DNA of 64,000 nt, taken from the NCBI RefSeq assembly GCF_036850765.1, contig NC_089490.1, positions 132,274,522 to 132,338,521 on the forward strand, given 5' to 3'. The notes beneath the pieces are model-generated. The model made no database searches. It saw only the letters and a list, made by a program, of their open reading frames with translations, and had not been told where the DNA came from. Below are positions 25,649-37,260 of this stretch, one piece after another; the stretch's first letter is position 1; each line of letters starts with the position of its first letter. The position numbers were made by a program, and so were the translations under genes. This DNA is from Saccopteryx bilineata (Eukaryota; Chordata; Mammalia; Chiroptera; Emballonuridae).

Positions 25649-25985
25649 CCTGACTGAGCAGTGGTTCAGTGGATAGAATGTTAGCCTGAGACGCTGAAGG
25701 CACAGGTGTGAAACCTCGAGGTCACCAGCTTGAGCATAGGATCATAGACATGACCCCATGGTCGCTGGTTTGAGCACAAGGTCACTGGCTTTAGCCCAAG
25801 GTCGCTGATTTGAACAAAGGGTCACTGGCTAGGCTGGAGCGCCCCACTCCGGTCAAGGCACCTATGAGAAAGCAATCAATGAATAACTAAGGTGCCGTAA
25901 CTATGAGTTGATGCTTCTCATCTGTCTCCCTTCCTTTCTGTCTATTCCTGTCTGACTCCGCCCCTCTCTCTTGCTTAAATATATA
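25649..25985 (+). mobile_element. tRNA-derived SINE, family C (diverged)
   Basis: Starts 'cctgactgagcagtggttca', then several 'ggtcgctggtttgagc' repeats, then 'gagaaagcaatcaatgaataac' and a CT-rich end. No clean duplication. Confidence 0.82.
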
Positions 25986-27034
25986 TAGTCAAGAAAGGTA
26001 TAAAGGGACTTTACAATATTGGCGTTTAAAACATTTTGTTTTCTGGGGCCATGAGATTGCTCACTGAGTAGATCAGTATCCAGTTCTTTGCCTTGTATGT
26101 GGCCTGTTAAGACATGGGATCGTAAATCAGAACACTTCCAGCGAGTTCCAGGTTTGTCACTCGACACTTAGGGCCCATCTCTGAATGTCTACAAGGATCT
26201 GCATTTCTTGCCTGACAAATGTGATTTGTTTAACAGCTGCTTCAGTTACCTCAGAGTAATGTTGTTGGAAAGTCATGTGCAGGAAAAGATTTGAGTGCTA
26301 TAAAAAGTTAAGTGTTATAAAAATGTAAGATTTTCTTGTTGCATAGATGACAGGGCATGAAGAGTCCTGAGCTAATGTGGTAACCAGTCTGTCAGGGATG
26401 AGGTTAAAATGGTATGGTCAGTGAACAGATGCCCAGCTGCTGACTGCTTGTCATTAGGCTGTGAACAAAGTGAGTGTCTAGAAACATTATGGCAATATGA
26501 CAGAGTAATTTAATGGCTGTTGAATACAATAATAAAAAATGTGCCTTGAATTTTCTTGGTATTTATTTTATTTTATTTTTAATCATTTATCTCTCTTACA
26601 TTTTAAGAAAAGTTTTGGTGCACAATGGTTTGGGGGAAAACTCGTCCTTCACACAGATGATGCAAGAAGTTATGGTATGCGAGAGAACAGAAGTCCAGGA
26701 GACAGTTGGGAAATTGAAAGCCTGTATGTTTTACCCACCCAGAGAAAGCTGACAGGAAGTGGAGAACAGGAATCCATTCCAACTGGGTCACTTCTCTCCC
26801 AGGTGTTTGGTGTCCTGTAGACAGAGGGCATGTTCTGATGTCTCACCTTGGGGACTCACCCATTATCATCCAAAAGAATAAAAGTCCAAAGCATAGGGCT
26901 CCAACTGCTTTTCCTAAGATGGTACCGAGGACCACAGAGCTCATGGCTCTTTCTGTGGTGATGAGGCCTGGGTGTAGTTAGCCACGAGACAGTAACATCC
27001 ACCAGAGACCATGGTCAACTAAGGAAGGGGAGAA
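25986..27034. other. No gene recognised
   Basis: Unique sequence leading into the minisatellite; open stretches near 26513-26820 have no recognisable domain. Confidence 0.55.
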
Positions 27035-27221
27035 TGCTGACCTCCACGTCTGGGCGTGTCAGGAGTGGCTGATGCTGACCTCCACGTCTGGGCGTGTCAG
27101 GAGTGGCTGATGCTGACCTCCACGTCTGGGCGTGTCAGGAGTGGCTGATGCTGACCTCCACGTCTGGGCGTGTCAGGAGTGGCTGATGCTGATCTCCACG
27201 TCTGGCATGTCAGGAGTGGCA
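27035..27221. repeat. 38-bp minisatellite, about five units
   Basis: Units start at 27035, 27073, 27111, 27149 and 27187, each beginning ATGCTGACCTCCACGTCTGG. The first four are essentially identical; the fifth is altered and shortened. No spacers, so it is a tandem array and not a CRISPR. Confidence 0.95.
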
Positions 27222-27239
27222 GAGTGATCCGCTGAAAGC

Positions 27240-27830
27240 CTGACTTCTCCTTCAGTATTGATATTTGTAAGTTAATGTTTTAACATATTTTAATATTGAA
27301 TAGGGTACCCCATCTCATTTTAGCTTTTCATCCTTATATATTCTTCCAGATGAAATTTAGGATTGTCTGGTTCTAAAAAACTTGGTTGGAATTCTGTTAA
27401 CTTACATATTTAAATGAGTAAAAATTGTTATCTTCACAATATAAAAAATTCCTATCCACAAATTAATCATTTCACCCCAGTCAGTTAATTTTTATAGGGT
27501 TTTTTGTTCATTTTATATATTTCTTGTTAAATGTATCTATCCCTGTATATTTTATATTGTTGTTGTCACTGTGAATGGAATCTTCTCCCCCATTACTTTC
27601 TAATTACTGCTGGTGTAAAAATAAGCTATAGATGTTAATATATTGAATGTTTAAATAGCCACCTTTCTGTTCTCTTATAACAGTTCTAATTCTTTTGGGT
27701 TCTCCAGTATAAAATATTATTATCTACATTTACTAACTCTGGTCCTCCTTTCCAATAGATAGAACTCTCCTTTCTCTTGGTTAATTGTATGAGCTATTAT
27801 TCCCAGAACACTGTTAAATAAAAGAAGCTA
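27240..27830 (-). mobile_element. Old LINE-1 fragment, probable
   Basis: AT-rich sequence with antisense-L1 character ('ttccagatgaaatttaggattg', 'tttttatagggttttttgttc'). The 'ggattgtctggttctaaaaaa' and 'tttctaattactgctggtg' phrases resemble the endonuclease half of ORF2 read backwards. Diverged; boundaries uncertain. Confidence 0.45.
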
Positions 27831-29387
27831 TCCTGTTTGAATGTGGTAAAGGGCTGGATCTTATCAATAGAAACACAGAACTTGAAGCTCAGTGCCCCTT
27901 CTTTTTCCTTTTTATTGTTTCTCAAACCCTTGCTGACAGAAATCTCATTCAGATGACCTGTGAAAGATGGCTTTGGAAGAAATATGCAAGTTGAATTCTT
28001 TGTCTCTGCTTTGCCTTAGTATTATGGCACAAGAAGGGGAACGTGGGATTGGAGGATTGATTATATGTTTAATTATGCAGTTCCTACATCTTTTATAGTA
28101 TCATAATTGGTCTCAGGAGGATGCCTGAGTCACTGCCGGGCTTTCTGGTTAGGACTGGCTCAGAGTTGCTGACTGGATGGTACAGCACCCTGTATCTTTC
28201 CACCTCCCAGGGAGAGAGGGGTGTGCTTCTCAGTTCTTTCCTTTGTGATTTATGCTTGATTTCAATTTGAACCCATATTCAAGGTACCCACCCCTGAAAA
28301 GCAAATGAGAGACAAAATATATCCCTCAGTTCTATTTCCAACCCCTTCAAAAATAGAAGGCAGTCAGAGTTCTCAGGAGTGGACGTTAGCTCAGCTGGGA
28401 GGCTGGGCCTCTGATTGCCATTGTGACAACATGAAGGGAACTTGTTAGGCGCTGGAAACTGCCCAGGACGGAGTTGCCTCAGTCTCCCCTTGGTATGGAG
28501 TCCAGTTAGGCTTAGAATTGTTCGTGTTAGAAATAAATTTAAAATCTGAGCATCAAAGAGGCTGCTCTTCTGCTTAGTATTCTTCTTTATATAACTATGC
28601 ACACAATATAGCTGCAATCTCACAAACGTGCATAAACGTGATCACACCGCCAGGTAGTGGTACTGTGCTGTCGGGTTCCTGACCACCAGGACTGATGCCC
28701 ATCCCCCCAGAGCTGGGAGTGCCTATGGCTCACAGTGCACAGCTCACAGCTCAGTCTCACCTCCTGGTGAGCATCCTCTCCTGATGGTAGCTGCCTCCCT
28801 TCTGGGAGCAGCCCATGCCCAATACCTGGTCTTCTTCCTAATTTGGGACAATGGTCCAGAGCACTTCTAGCTCCACTGGGATTGGCCGATGCAAGCTTGC
28901 TTCACAGCCTACAGGTATGATTCTGAGGGTACCTCCCACAAACCTCCTGCAGGTAAGCCTCCATCTTGGAGACAACATTCCTAGAGTCTATATCTCAATC
29001 TGCTTCCTTAACCAACAACACAATCTGCTTGAAATTTTAGTGGTATCCTTTCACTTTTTTTTTTTTGAGCCAACTTCTCATCTCTTGTCCTGCACAACAA
29101 CATGAGTCCCACTGACCTCTTCCAAGAAAACCCGTGTTCATGACATCTTTTGTGTCTGCCCACAGTTTTCCTCTATTCATTTAGTTCTCTACACAAAAAC
29201 CATCTGTAGTCTGTCACATTCATTGTTTCCTCTATCAGTGGGCACTCCTTGGGTTTCCAGGCATCCAAATGTGCAGTGTTTATAGACATGCTTATGAGTG
29301 CAGGTGCATTAGCTTCTATGGGACAGATTCCTGAGAGGGTTGCTGCTTTAAAGGGGTCCTGTGCTTTCAATTTTAAGCTATGTTGCC
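27831..29387. other. No gene recognised
   Basis: Unique sequence; a 114-codon minus-strand stretch at 28279-28623 has no known domain. Confidence 0.55.
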
Positions 29388-29400
29388 GAATAATCTTTTT

Positions 29401-29787
29401 TTGTGTGTGTGTATTTTTCTGAAGTAAGAAGGTAGGGAGGCAGAGAACAAGACTCCCGCATATACCCGACAGGGATCCACCCGGCATGCCCACTAGGGGG
29501 TAATTCTCTGCCCATCTGGGGCATTGCTCCATTGCTGCTGGAGCCATTCTAGTGCCTGAGGCAGAGGCCATGGAGCCATCCTCAGTGCCTGGGCCAACTT
29601 TGCTCCAATGGAGCCTCGGCTGCAGGAGGGGAAGAGAGAGAGAGAGAGAGAGAAAGAAAGAGAAAGGAGAGGGGAAGAGTGGAGAAGCAGACGGGTGCTT
29701 CTCCTGTGTGCCCTGGTTGGGAATCAAACCCAGGACTTCCACACACCAGGCCGATGCTCTACCACTGAGCTAACCAGCCAGTGCCCT
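29401..29787 (-). mobile_element. tRNA-derived SINE, family A
   Basis: Minus-strand; duplication GAATAATCTTTTT (29388-29400) and GAATAACCTTTTT (29788-29800), one mismatch. Contains an AG microsatellite at 29635-29655. Confidence 0.9.
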
Positions 29788-29800
29788 GAATAACCTTTTT

Positions 29801-31020
29801 AGGGCTCTGTGACATCATTTTATCAGTAATGAGTAGAAATCCCTGCTTCTTATTTCCCACTGGAAGATCAAAGAGCCGATCTTTGATCAGGTCCCGGTTT
29901 GGGTCTCAGTCATTTGTTACTGCAGGTCTACCTTGTCCCTTTGCTGTTGAAAAGAAGGTGAGTTTGGTGAGGGAAAGACAAAGCTGATGGGCTTGAGAAA
30001 GCCCCTTGGCCTCCAGGAAGCTCCTTCCTCCAGATGGATGAGAAACATGGAGTGGAGACTAGCAGGACCTCTTCACATGCTTCAGCCCACCAGCCTGGGG
30101 CGCACTGCTGCCCAATACTGGGAACCCAAGCCTCAGGGGGTGGTGCTGCTGCCCTCCCAGAACCGGGAACAGGAGCTCCACAGGGCAAAGGTGGGCTGAG
30201 GATGGGCGGGGGGAGGATGCATGCAGCTTGCCTCCCCAGGACCCACAGGTTCTTAGCTGGTTCCCTGCAAGATGGAATTATGCTCTTCTTGTCCCTGAAA
30301 ACAAAAAGTAAGAGAACTGGCATATCACTGATATCCCAGGTGGGACAGGGGGAAGGTTGGGGTGACCTCTTCAAATGAGGAAAATCTGTCAAGGATTTTT
30401 GAGCACACAGATGCACCTCTTCCAATGTCCAACAAGACATAAAATATGAACTAGCAACCCCGTGACCACTACACCCTTCCCAAGCTGGCCATGTCCAGGA
30501 GTGGAGTGTGGTGGGGAGCTCTCTGCTGGAGGCTGTGCCGTTCTTGCTTGGCTGGGCACTGGGCACGACAATGACATGTCACAGGCTGTCTGTCCCCTCC
30601 TCGGGGTTAGCGGTTTCTCCTCGCCTCTTTTTCAGTGTGTGACATTAAGCTGACCTTGCTCGCTGTTATTGTGGCACACAATCATTACCCCTAATAAGCA
30701 TTCCATAACTCAATCTATTTTTACCAATTGTTTTACATCTTTCTTATTAGCTGTGTTCAGCACACTACGGTTTTAATCTTCTTAACGTCCATGTGAGGGT
30801 TTGACAAGTCAGCAGGGACTCTTGCCTTAGCTGCCAAGGATACACGATTGGGTTACAGCTCCAGAGAGCCTCCCTCTCCCTGGCCGACTCGTCTCTGAAG
30901 CATTATAAGAGAACTCAGGCTCCTGAAGTTCACAAGGTACCAGTGTATCAGCGAGAACAATATCTTGGGCTTTCATTGAATCATTTAATCTTGTGAAAAT
31001 AAGTAAAGAGGAAAAAAGGT
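29801..31020. other. No gene recognised; one long minus-strand open frame
   Basis: A 212-codon open frame at 29928-30566 (minus) lies in GC-rich unique sequence, partly overlapped by open frames on the other strand. I see no domain, and splice structure cannot be judged. Most likely chance in GC-rich DNA. Confidence 0.45.
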
Positions 31021-31021
31021 T

Positions 31022-31077
<56 letters not shown>
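31021..31077. repeat. GT/GA compound microsatellite
   Basis: About 11 GT repeats followed by about 17 GA repeats. Confidence 0.92.
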
Positions 31078-31079
<2 letters not shown>

Positions 31080-32211
31080 AGACCCCCACTGACCCCCATC
31101 TGAGAGACTACTGCAGCAACCCAGGTCAGCTCTGAGAGGCTGCAGAAACCCATTCCAATATTCTGAAGGCGTTGACACAGAGGAAGAAGTTGGCACTGTG
31201 GTAGAACTTGAACTATTCTTTTTGTAGGATCATCTCAGGGTAGGAAAATAATTATGGTTTTGGCAGCTGAGATGACTGTTGGCAGAACGGCTTATTTCTC
31301 ACTTAATTCCTTAAATAAACCCTTGTCTCTGTGAACTCTTGCCATAGTGACGCTGAGGAAGGCTCTGTGGTGCTGTCCCTCCAGACGAGCCTTCTTGGGC
31401 TTCATCTTCTGTTAATGCTCCCACTGTATGTGTTAGAAGAATACTGTCTGGCTCCAGAGCTTCGTCCTTTCATAGCCATTTTCCGATGGTCCAGATGCAT
31501 GTCATCTTCACACTCAAGAACGAATAAGTCCTGGTGGCTAAGATTGGGGCTCAGGGGACAGGAGAGGAGTGCAAGGCTCAGATCAAGGTTGACGAAAGTG
31601 AGACTGTAGAGGGCATCACAATCTCACAGCTAGGTTACTTCAGATCCTCCCCTTTCTTTGAAAAAAGAGTACCCATGGCTGCCTCCAAGGTTTAAGGGCA
31701 GGTGCAGACAGAATAAGCCATGAAGCATCTTTTGCTAATGATGGTCTTGGGTGTCCACCAGCTTTCCTCTCCCCATAGAAGACCAAAGGGCCCTGTCTAA
31801 GAGCACTCCTTGGTGTCTGGCAGGAACAACTCTGCCTGGGAGGTATTCAAGTGGTGGTTTGCAAACTTTGGTGAGCATAGGGATGACCTAGGAAGCTTAT
31901 GAAATATGATAAATTCCCAACGCTAACCCCAGAAATTCTGCCTTATGTGGGATGGGAGCAGTCCTTGTTCTGACACAGATAGTTGAATTGAGTCTGTTCG
32001 AGTCACCATCACACACACTGATGTTCTCTTCAAGTGTCTGGTGCTTCTTGTCCCTGCAGTGCCCCACCCCACCCTCGCTCCACACATTTGACATGAAGTA
32101 TGTGGGGCCACTACTTCCCTAGGGAACCTGCCTCTGCTCGGCTTGCCTGACCTGAGATCAGGATTTCGGTATCTCTTCCAGAGACACTTATAGGGTGTGT
32201 AGGATGTCTGT
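31078..32211. other. No gene recognised
   Basis: Unique sequence with one tentative MER relic at 31855-31960. Confidence 0.5.
31855..31960. mobile_element. Ancient MER-type relic, tentative
   Basis: 'tggtttgcaaactttggtgag' and 'gatgacctaggaagcttatg' resemble the start of an old hAT-Charlie MER element; the far end is not found. Confidence 0.35.
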
Positions 32212-32226
32212 AAGAAGAGTGTTGTT

Positions 32227-32624
32227 GCCCTGGCCGGTTGGCTCAGCGGTAGAGCGTCGGCCTAGCGTGCGGAGGACCCGGGTTCGATTCCCGGCCAGGG
32301 CACACAGGAGAAGCGCCCATTTGCTTCTCCACCCCTCCGCCGCGCTTTCTTCTCTGTCTCTCTCTTCCCCTCCCGCAGCCAAGGCTCCATTGGAGCAAAG
32401 ATGGTCCGGGCGCTGGGGATGGCTCTGTGGCCTCTGCCCCAGGCGCTAGAGTGGCTCTGGTCGCAACATGGCGACGCCCCGGAGGGGCAGAGCATCGCCC
32501 CCTGGTGGGCAGAGCATCGCCCCTGGAGGGCATGCCGGGTGGATCCCGGTCGGGCGCATGCAGGAGTCTGTCTGGCTGTCTCTCCCTGTTTCCAGCTTCA
32601 GAAAAATGAAAAGAAAAAAAAAAG
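32227..32624 (+). mobile_element. tRNA-derived SINE, family A (young, two-unit form)
   Basis: Perfect duplication AAGAAGAGTGTTGTT at 32212-32226 and 32625-32639. The head folds as a near-complete tRNA-like cloverleaf with GCCCTGG/CCAGGGC acceptor pairing, closest to tRNA-Gly by eye. Two internal units. Confidence 0.94.
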
Positions 32625-32639
32625 AAGAAGAGTGTTGTT

Positions 32640-33031
32640 ATAGAATTACTGACCTTTTCCTAAACTTCAATTTTCTCAGTGTGTTGCTGCCTCTAGGACC
32701 CTGTTTGCAATAAACTCCAAATGCAGGCTTTCTGTGCTCAGAAGTGGGCTCAAGGACGCTGTCATTTCTAGTGGCATTTCTCTGATACGTGATTCAGCAT
32801 TTTATCATATTGCCTGTTGTTCATTTGTCGTTGTTGTTTTCTTTCTCCATCTAGTGAACTCATTCATCTTTTTCTTTCTATATTTTCTTATGGAAACAAT
32901 TTATAACATAATTTTAAGTGCCAAGGAAAATGTCATTAGAATTATATTTATTAAGAGTGAGATAAATTGGAATCTGCAATATTGTTCTTTGCTTTAAGAG
33001 ACATGCATCTCTCTTCATTTTCTTATTTGTT
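32640..33031. other. No gene recognised
   Basis: AT-rich unique sequence between a SINE and the short L1 tail; nothing assignable. Confidence 0.5.
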
Positions 33032-33047
33032 AGAATGTTCTTCAGGA

Positions 33048-33200
33048 CTAGATAGAGGGTGACAGGACAATCTGACTTTGGGTGATGGGTATGCAACATA
33101 ATTGAACTTTAAGATAAGCTGGACATATTATCTTTGAATATATGTATCTTGATTTACTGTCACCCCATTAAAAATAAATACAATAAAAAAATAAAAAAAA
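33048..33200 (+). mobile_element. 5'-truncated L1/composite 3' tail, third copy
   Basis: A 153-bp insertion with the 'gactttgggtgatgggtatgcaac...caccccatt' 3' end seen in the composite elements, then an A-rich tail. It is flanked by perfect 16-bp duplications AGAATGTTCTTCAGGA at 33032-33047 and 33201-33216. It is too short to tell whether the source RNA was the composite or the L1 that donated its tail. Confidence 0.85.
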
Positions 33201-33544
33201 AGAATGTTCTTCAGGAACTGTCTGTCTGTCTTTCATTCTGTCCAGGTAGCTCTGCTTTATGAATACTACTTACTAGTAACCATTAGAATTTGCCTTGTTT
33301 TATGGTCATTTTCTTCTCAGACCACAATTTCTTCCTCTTGTCATAGGGTCTTGAATCCAGCAGGGTCTATCCAGACTCTGGCTTTGGCAGTGGGTAAGGC
33401 AGGCTGCTGGTGGCTCTAAGGGTCAGTGTGGGTGACGGTCCACTTGCCAGCTCAGGTGGCAGCTGGGAAGCATTACCGTTCCTAGTGTGTTTCCCAGAGC
33501 CCACCATCGTTGTGTGGTGTGGCTCTGCTGTATGAAATGTGGTG

Positions 33545-33750
33545 CTTTTGCAGAATCATTATGTGCCAGACACTGTCATGTGCACTGCTGTGTGCATACA
33601 GCCCTATAAGGTGGGCACTGTTATTATTCAAATTTAAAAGAAGAAACAAATGGAGGAATCCCAAGGTCAGGTGATGTGGTTCTTAGAGCTGGTATGTGGC
33701 AAAGGCAGAACCAAGTCCTGGGCTCTCACTTAGGCTGTCCTGCCTCTGTG
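33545..33750 (+). mobile_element. MIR SINE relic
   Basis: 'attatgtgccagacactgtc', 'aggtgggcactgttattatt' and 'gcagaaccaagtcctgggct' in MIR order. Confidence 0.75.
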
Positions 33751-34309
33751 GTTACGATATGTCCCTTGCAGATGTACATGTTCACTAGAGGTTGGGCATG
33801 GTTGCCATTTCCAGTGTTTAGGTCAATTGACTATTAGGCCACTGACCACAAAGACTTACAGAATTAATTCATCCTCTACTACCTCACTTGGTAGAGAAGA
33901 GTTCAGCAGGGAGTGTAGTCACTCTAAAACCAGAGGACTTCATCCTACTGAGGCCATGCCAGAGTCACAGAACACACACACGCAGAAACCAAGCAAGAAA
34001 GAAAGACCTCATCACCCACGCCTTTTTCCCAGCCCTGCCCTCTTCAGTCCCCTTTCTCCTGCCAGCTGATGGAGCTGGAGACAAGAAGCATGCTGGTGTT
34101 GTGGTGCTCTCAGCTGATGGAGGACTGAGGCTTCAACAGAAATAGAGATGAGGATGGTACTGGCGTTCTCGAGCTCAGCACCAAATCTCCCGGTCTCCTG
34201 CGAGGACACTGAGGCTTTCCCACCGTAGGCAAGTGGGAAGGACTCGTTTCGACACTAATCTTCTTCCTCAACGAAAAGGAAGGCAGCTTGCTGACAGGGG
34301 ACCCAGCAC
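33751..34309. other. No gene recognised
   Basis: Unique sequence between MIR relics; short open stretches only. Confidence 0.5.
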
Positions 34310-34440
34310 AGTTGTTGTTATCTGTGAAGTGAGTGCTGTCACTTTTTAGGAGGAGAAAGCTTCAGAGAGAGAATAAACCTGGGTCACACATCACCCCATT
34401 GGGGAGTGGCAGAATGGAACTGAAATCCACATCTGTCCTA
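34310..34440 (+). mobile_element. MIR SINE relic
   Basis: 'ggagaaagcttcagagagag', 'cctgggtcacacatcacc' and 'agtggcagaatggaactg' in MIR order. Confidence 0.65.
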
Positions 34441-34579
34441 GTCTCAAACCTTCCTGTCAAACTTCTACCATTTCCATAAACAAACTTTGGCTGCAATGAG
34501 ACCTAAAAACTTATAGACATGGCATCATCTTGTGGCAGTTATTTGGAAACTCAGGTGTTCTACTGTCATATTAAATCAT

Positions 34580-34795
34580 GATGATAAAAAAGTTAACATG
34601 TATTTCATGCTCACCACGTACTGGATACTGTATTCGGCATGAGCCATCTCAGGTCATCCTCAAGGCAACACCATTAGGGGATTAGGTCTCACACTCTGCT
34701 TTCCAGACAAGGAACCTGAGCTTCAGTGAGGCACAGAGACTGTCCAAGTGTGCACAGCTATGTTATCGATACGCATAGCATCCTAACTCTAGGTG
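34580..34795 (+). mobile_element. MIR SINE relic
   Basis: 'tcaccacgtactggatactg', 'ccagacaaggaacctgagc' and 'aagtgtgcacagctatg' in MIR order. Confidence 0.72.
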
Positions 34796-37089
34796 AAATG
34801 CGATGCAAGGTGCTAGAGAACTCAAGAAGGCACAAGATCCTGCCCCCGGCCCCCTGTCTGCTAAGGCCAATGAGTGCATAGCAAGTGGGGAAAACCAGCA
34901 GCATGAGCAGAGTGCCAAGGCCATGGGCAGACCAGCACTGCAGAGGCTCAGACCAGGGAGACACAAACACAGACTGCATGAGCACAGTCCCTAGGGATCA
35001 ATAAACTTAAGGGCTTGGGCAAATGTTTTAATTTTTTTAAAATCAGAATTAAAAAATAACTAACTTTTAGGGAAAAGAAAATGTATTAATATACAATATA
35101 GTCATCTTTATTTCAACAGGATGATACATATAAATTTTAATATTTTGTATGGAAAAAAGGATACATAGAGGCAAAAGTAGTTAGAGCCATGAGAGTTGTA
35201 GGGTGGCCCTGCCATTGCCTCCTGGGTGCAGGTCACTGCAAGCCTGAGGTGGCTGCAGAGCCACAGGTGGAAGGAACCTGTGTTCCTGAACGTGGCACGT
35301 AGGAGAGCTGCCTGCCAACCAGAAACACCCAACTACCAGCTGGAAATAGATTAAAAAGATCATATCCCAGGAGAGGATCACCTTACTCAGTTACTCTAGC
35401 CTGAGGTTACACAGTCTGAGGAAGGTCAGAGAGGGAAATGGAACTGGATGAGCTTGACAGCTGCCGTATGGGCTCAGCTGGAATGCATCCTGTGTTCATT
35501 GTCGCCACGATGACAATCAGGTCAGCCTGTAGGTGCATTGGCCACCTCCTTACAAAGAGGACAACAAGACTGCTCCAGATGGAATGTATTGCTGATATGG
35601 CGAGGGCCAACTCAATACCTGGGACATAGGAGGAGTCCAAGAAATGTGTTCTATTTTGAAATGAACCGTTTTGCACCACGGAAAACTACTACTGCAGCTT
35701 ACTAGGTTTGTGCCTTCTCGCAAACACCGGTATAAGAAACTTGGAAGTGGGTTCTCTGTCTTAGTAAGTATCAGAGTCAGCCTGCTCCTAGCCTAGCACT
35801 GAACAGGACACCTGTGGAGGATACAGAGTGATGGGACATTTGGTCCCATCCTGTAAGGACCATTAAATCAGGACGAGGCATCTAAATGACATGACAAGGC
35901 AATTTGTATATAATTATGAACTAAACTTTGTTTTTTCCAAAGACGCAACAGGAGTTGTGTGAAGGCTGATATAGTTAAGGAAGACCTTTTGAGAAGGTGG
36001 CACCTGACCTTCAATTAGGAAATAAGTAGGAATTGGGTAAGGAAGGATTAGGGAATTTTGACAAGAATGGCTGACAGCTTGCAGGTGGGGTGAGTGTGGT
36101 GTTGGAGGATGAAAGACCCCAGCAGGACCAGAGAAAACGTCACACTGCAAGTAAGGACATAGGGCAGAATTCAGAAATGAACTTCAATCTTCCCTTTGCC
36201 TTCCACCTTCTTTAAAACAACCAAACTCTCTCACTTGGGCACTGAATGGAAGTATAGTTAGAGACAGGAAGGAGACAAGAGAGGAAGGAAAAGGTAGCAT
36301 TAGAACGTGGGAACTAGCAAAAGGGTGGGGAGTGATGACTCACAGTAGCCCTCGGTGAAGAAATCTCATCAAACCCTCATGGGGAAGGGGCTCTTTCCTC
36401 CCTTCTCGGCACAGCAGTGAGGGCTGAGGCCCAGGAGGTCTGACAAGCTTGCTGTGATACATGGGGTGTCTCTGATTTCCCTGCAGCATGCAGCAGCATC
36501 GCTGTTCATCTGGGGCTTGAATTCAGAAAATTAATGCCGACAGAATGGAGCTGGTTGTCATGCTGGTAATTCAGCTCCACGCTGTAAGTCTGCCTGCTAG
36601 CCTGAGAACAACTGCAGATGCAACTGAAATCTAATGTCCGATTGGACATGGATGCTGACCTCTCCATGGGAGATGAAGAAGTACGCCACCGACTCCTGGG
36701 TCAGACAGCCTTGTTCCCCCCAACCCCCATAAATAAAAATAGGCTCATTTAACATGATTTTTACCTGTTGTCCTGCAATTAGTGTTTAACTGACTGACAC
36801 TGGGTATCAGTCACTCCAAGGAAATGAAATGGTGCTATGATAATTGGCCAATTGGCCATGTAGGTTCCTTTGCTTCCCTGGGGATTTCACTTGTCTTGGA
36901 GAGCATTTTTACATAGGCCCTGTCTGCACTCTTGTTAAACTGAGTAGAAGGTTTAAGAGGATGAGCTGGCATGGAGTAGGTGGGAGGGAAGAGGAGGGGC
37001 AGCATGTTATAATGGGAAGATCACTTGATCGAAACAATATCTGGGTTCTACTCCAAACTAATAAATTTTCTATTGTGTTTTTTATCTTG
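34796..37089. other. No gene recognised
   Basis: Largely unique sequence with low repeat load; no domain-bearing frame. Candidates for conserved non-coding elements would need alignment. Confidence 0.5.
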
Positions 37090-37260
37090 GAAAGCTGTGT
37101 TACATACATTATCTCAATTAATCTTCACTGTAACCCTGTGATGTTGGTGTCATGACCCCTTTTACAGAGATGAGGAAACTAAAGTTCAGAGAGGCTGCCC
37201 TGATCACTATTCCCCAACTGGAAAGCAGCAGAGCTGGGGTAAGAATTCTGATGGGACCTA
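37090..37260 (+). mobile_element. MIR SINE relic
   Basis: 'acattatctcaattaatctt', 'acagagatgaggaaactaaa' and 'cagcagagctggggtaagaa' in MIR order. Confidence 0.78.

Noticed and set aside
27035..27221. Regular repeats suggested a CRISPR-like array.
   Set aside because: Units are directly adjacent with no unique spacers, and the DNA is mammalian.
29928..30566. 212-codon minus-strand open frame as a host gene.
   Set aside because: No recognised domain, no paralogue-like motif, GC-rich with overlapping frames on the other strand; kept only as unassigned sequence.
32227..32302. tRNA gene-like cloverleaf with A- and B-boxes.
   Set aside because: It is the head of a SINE with target duplications and poly-A; the same head recurs at a dozen sites.
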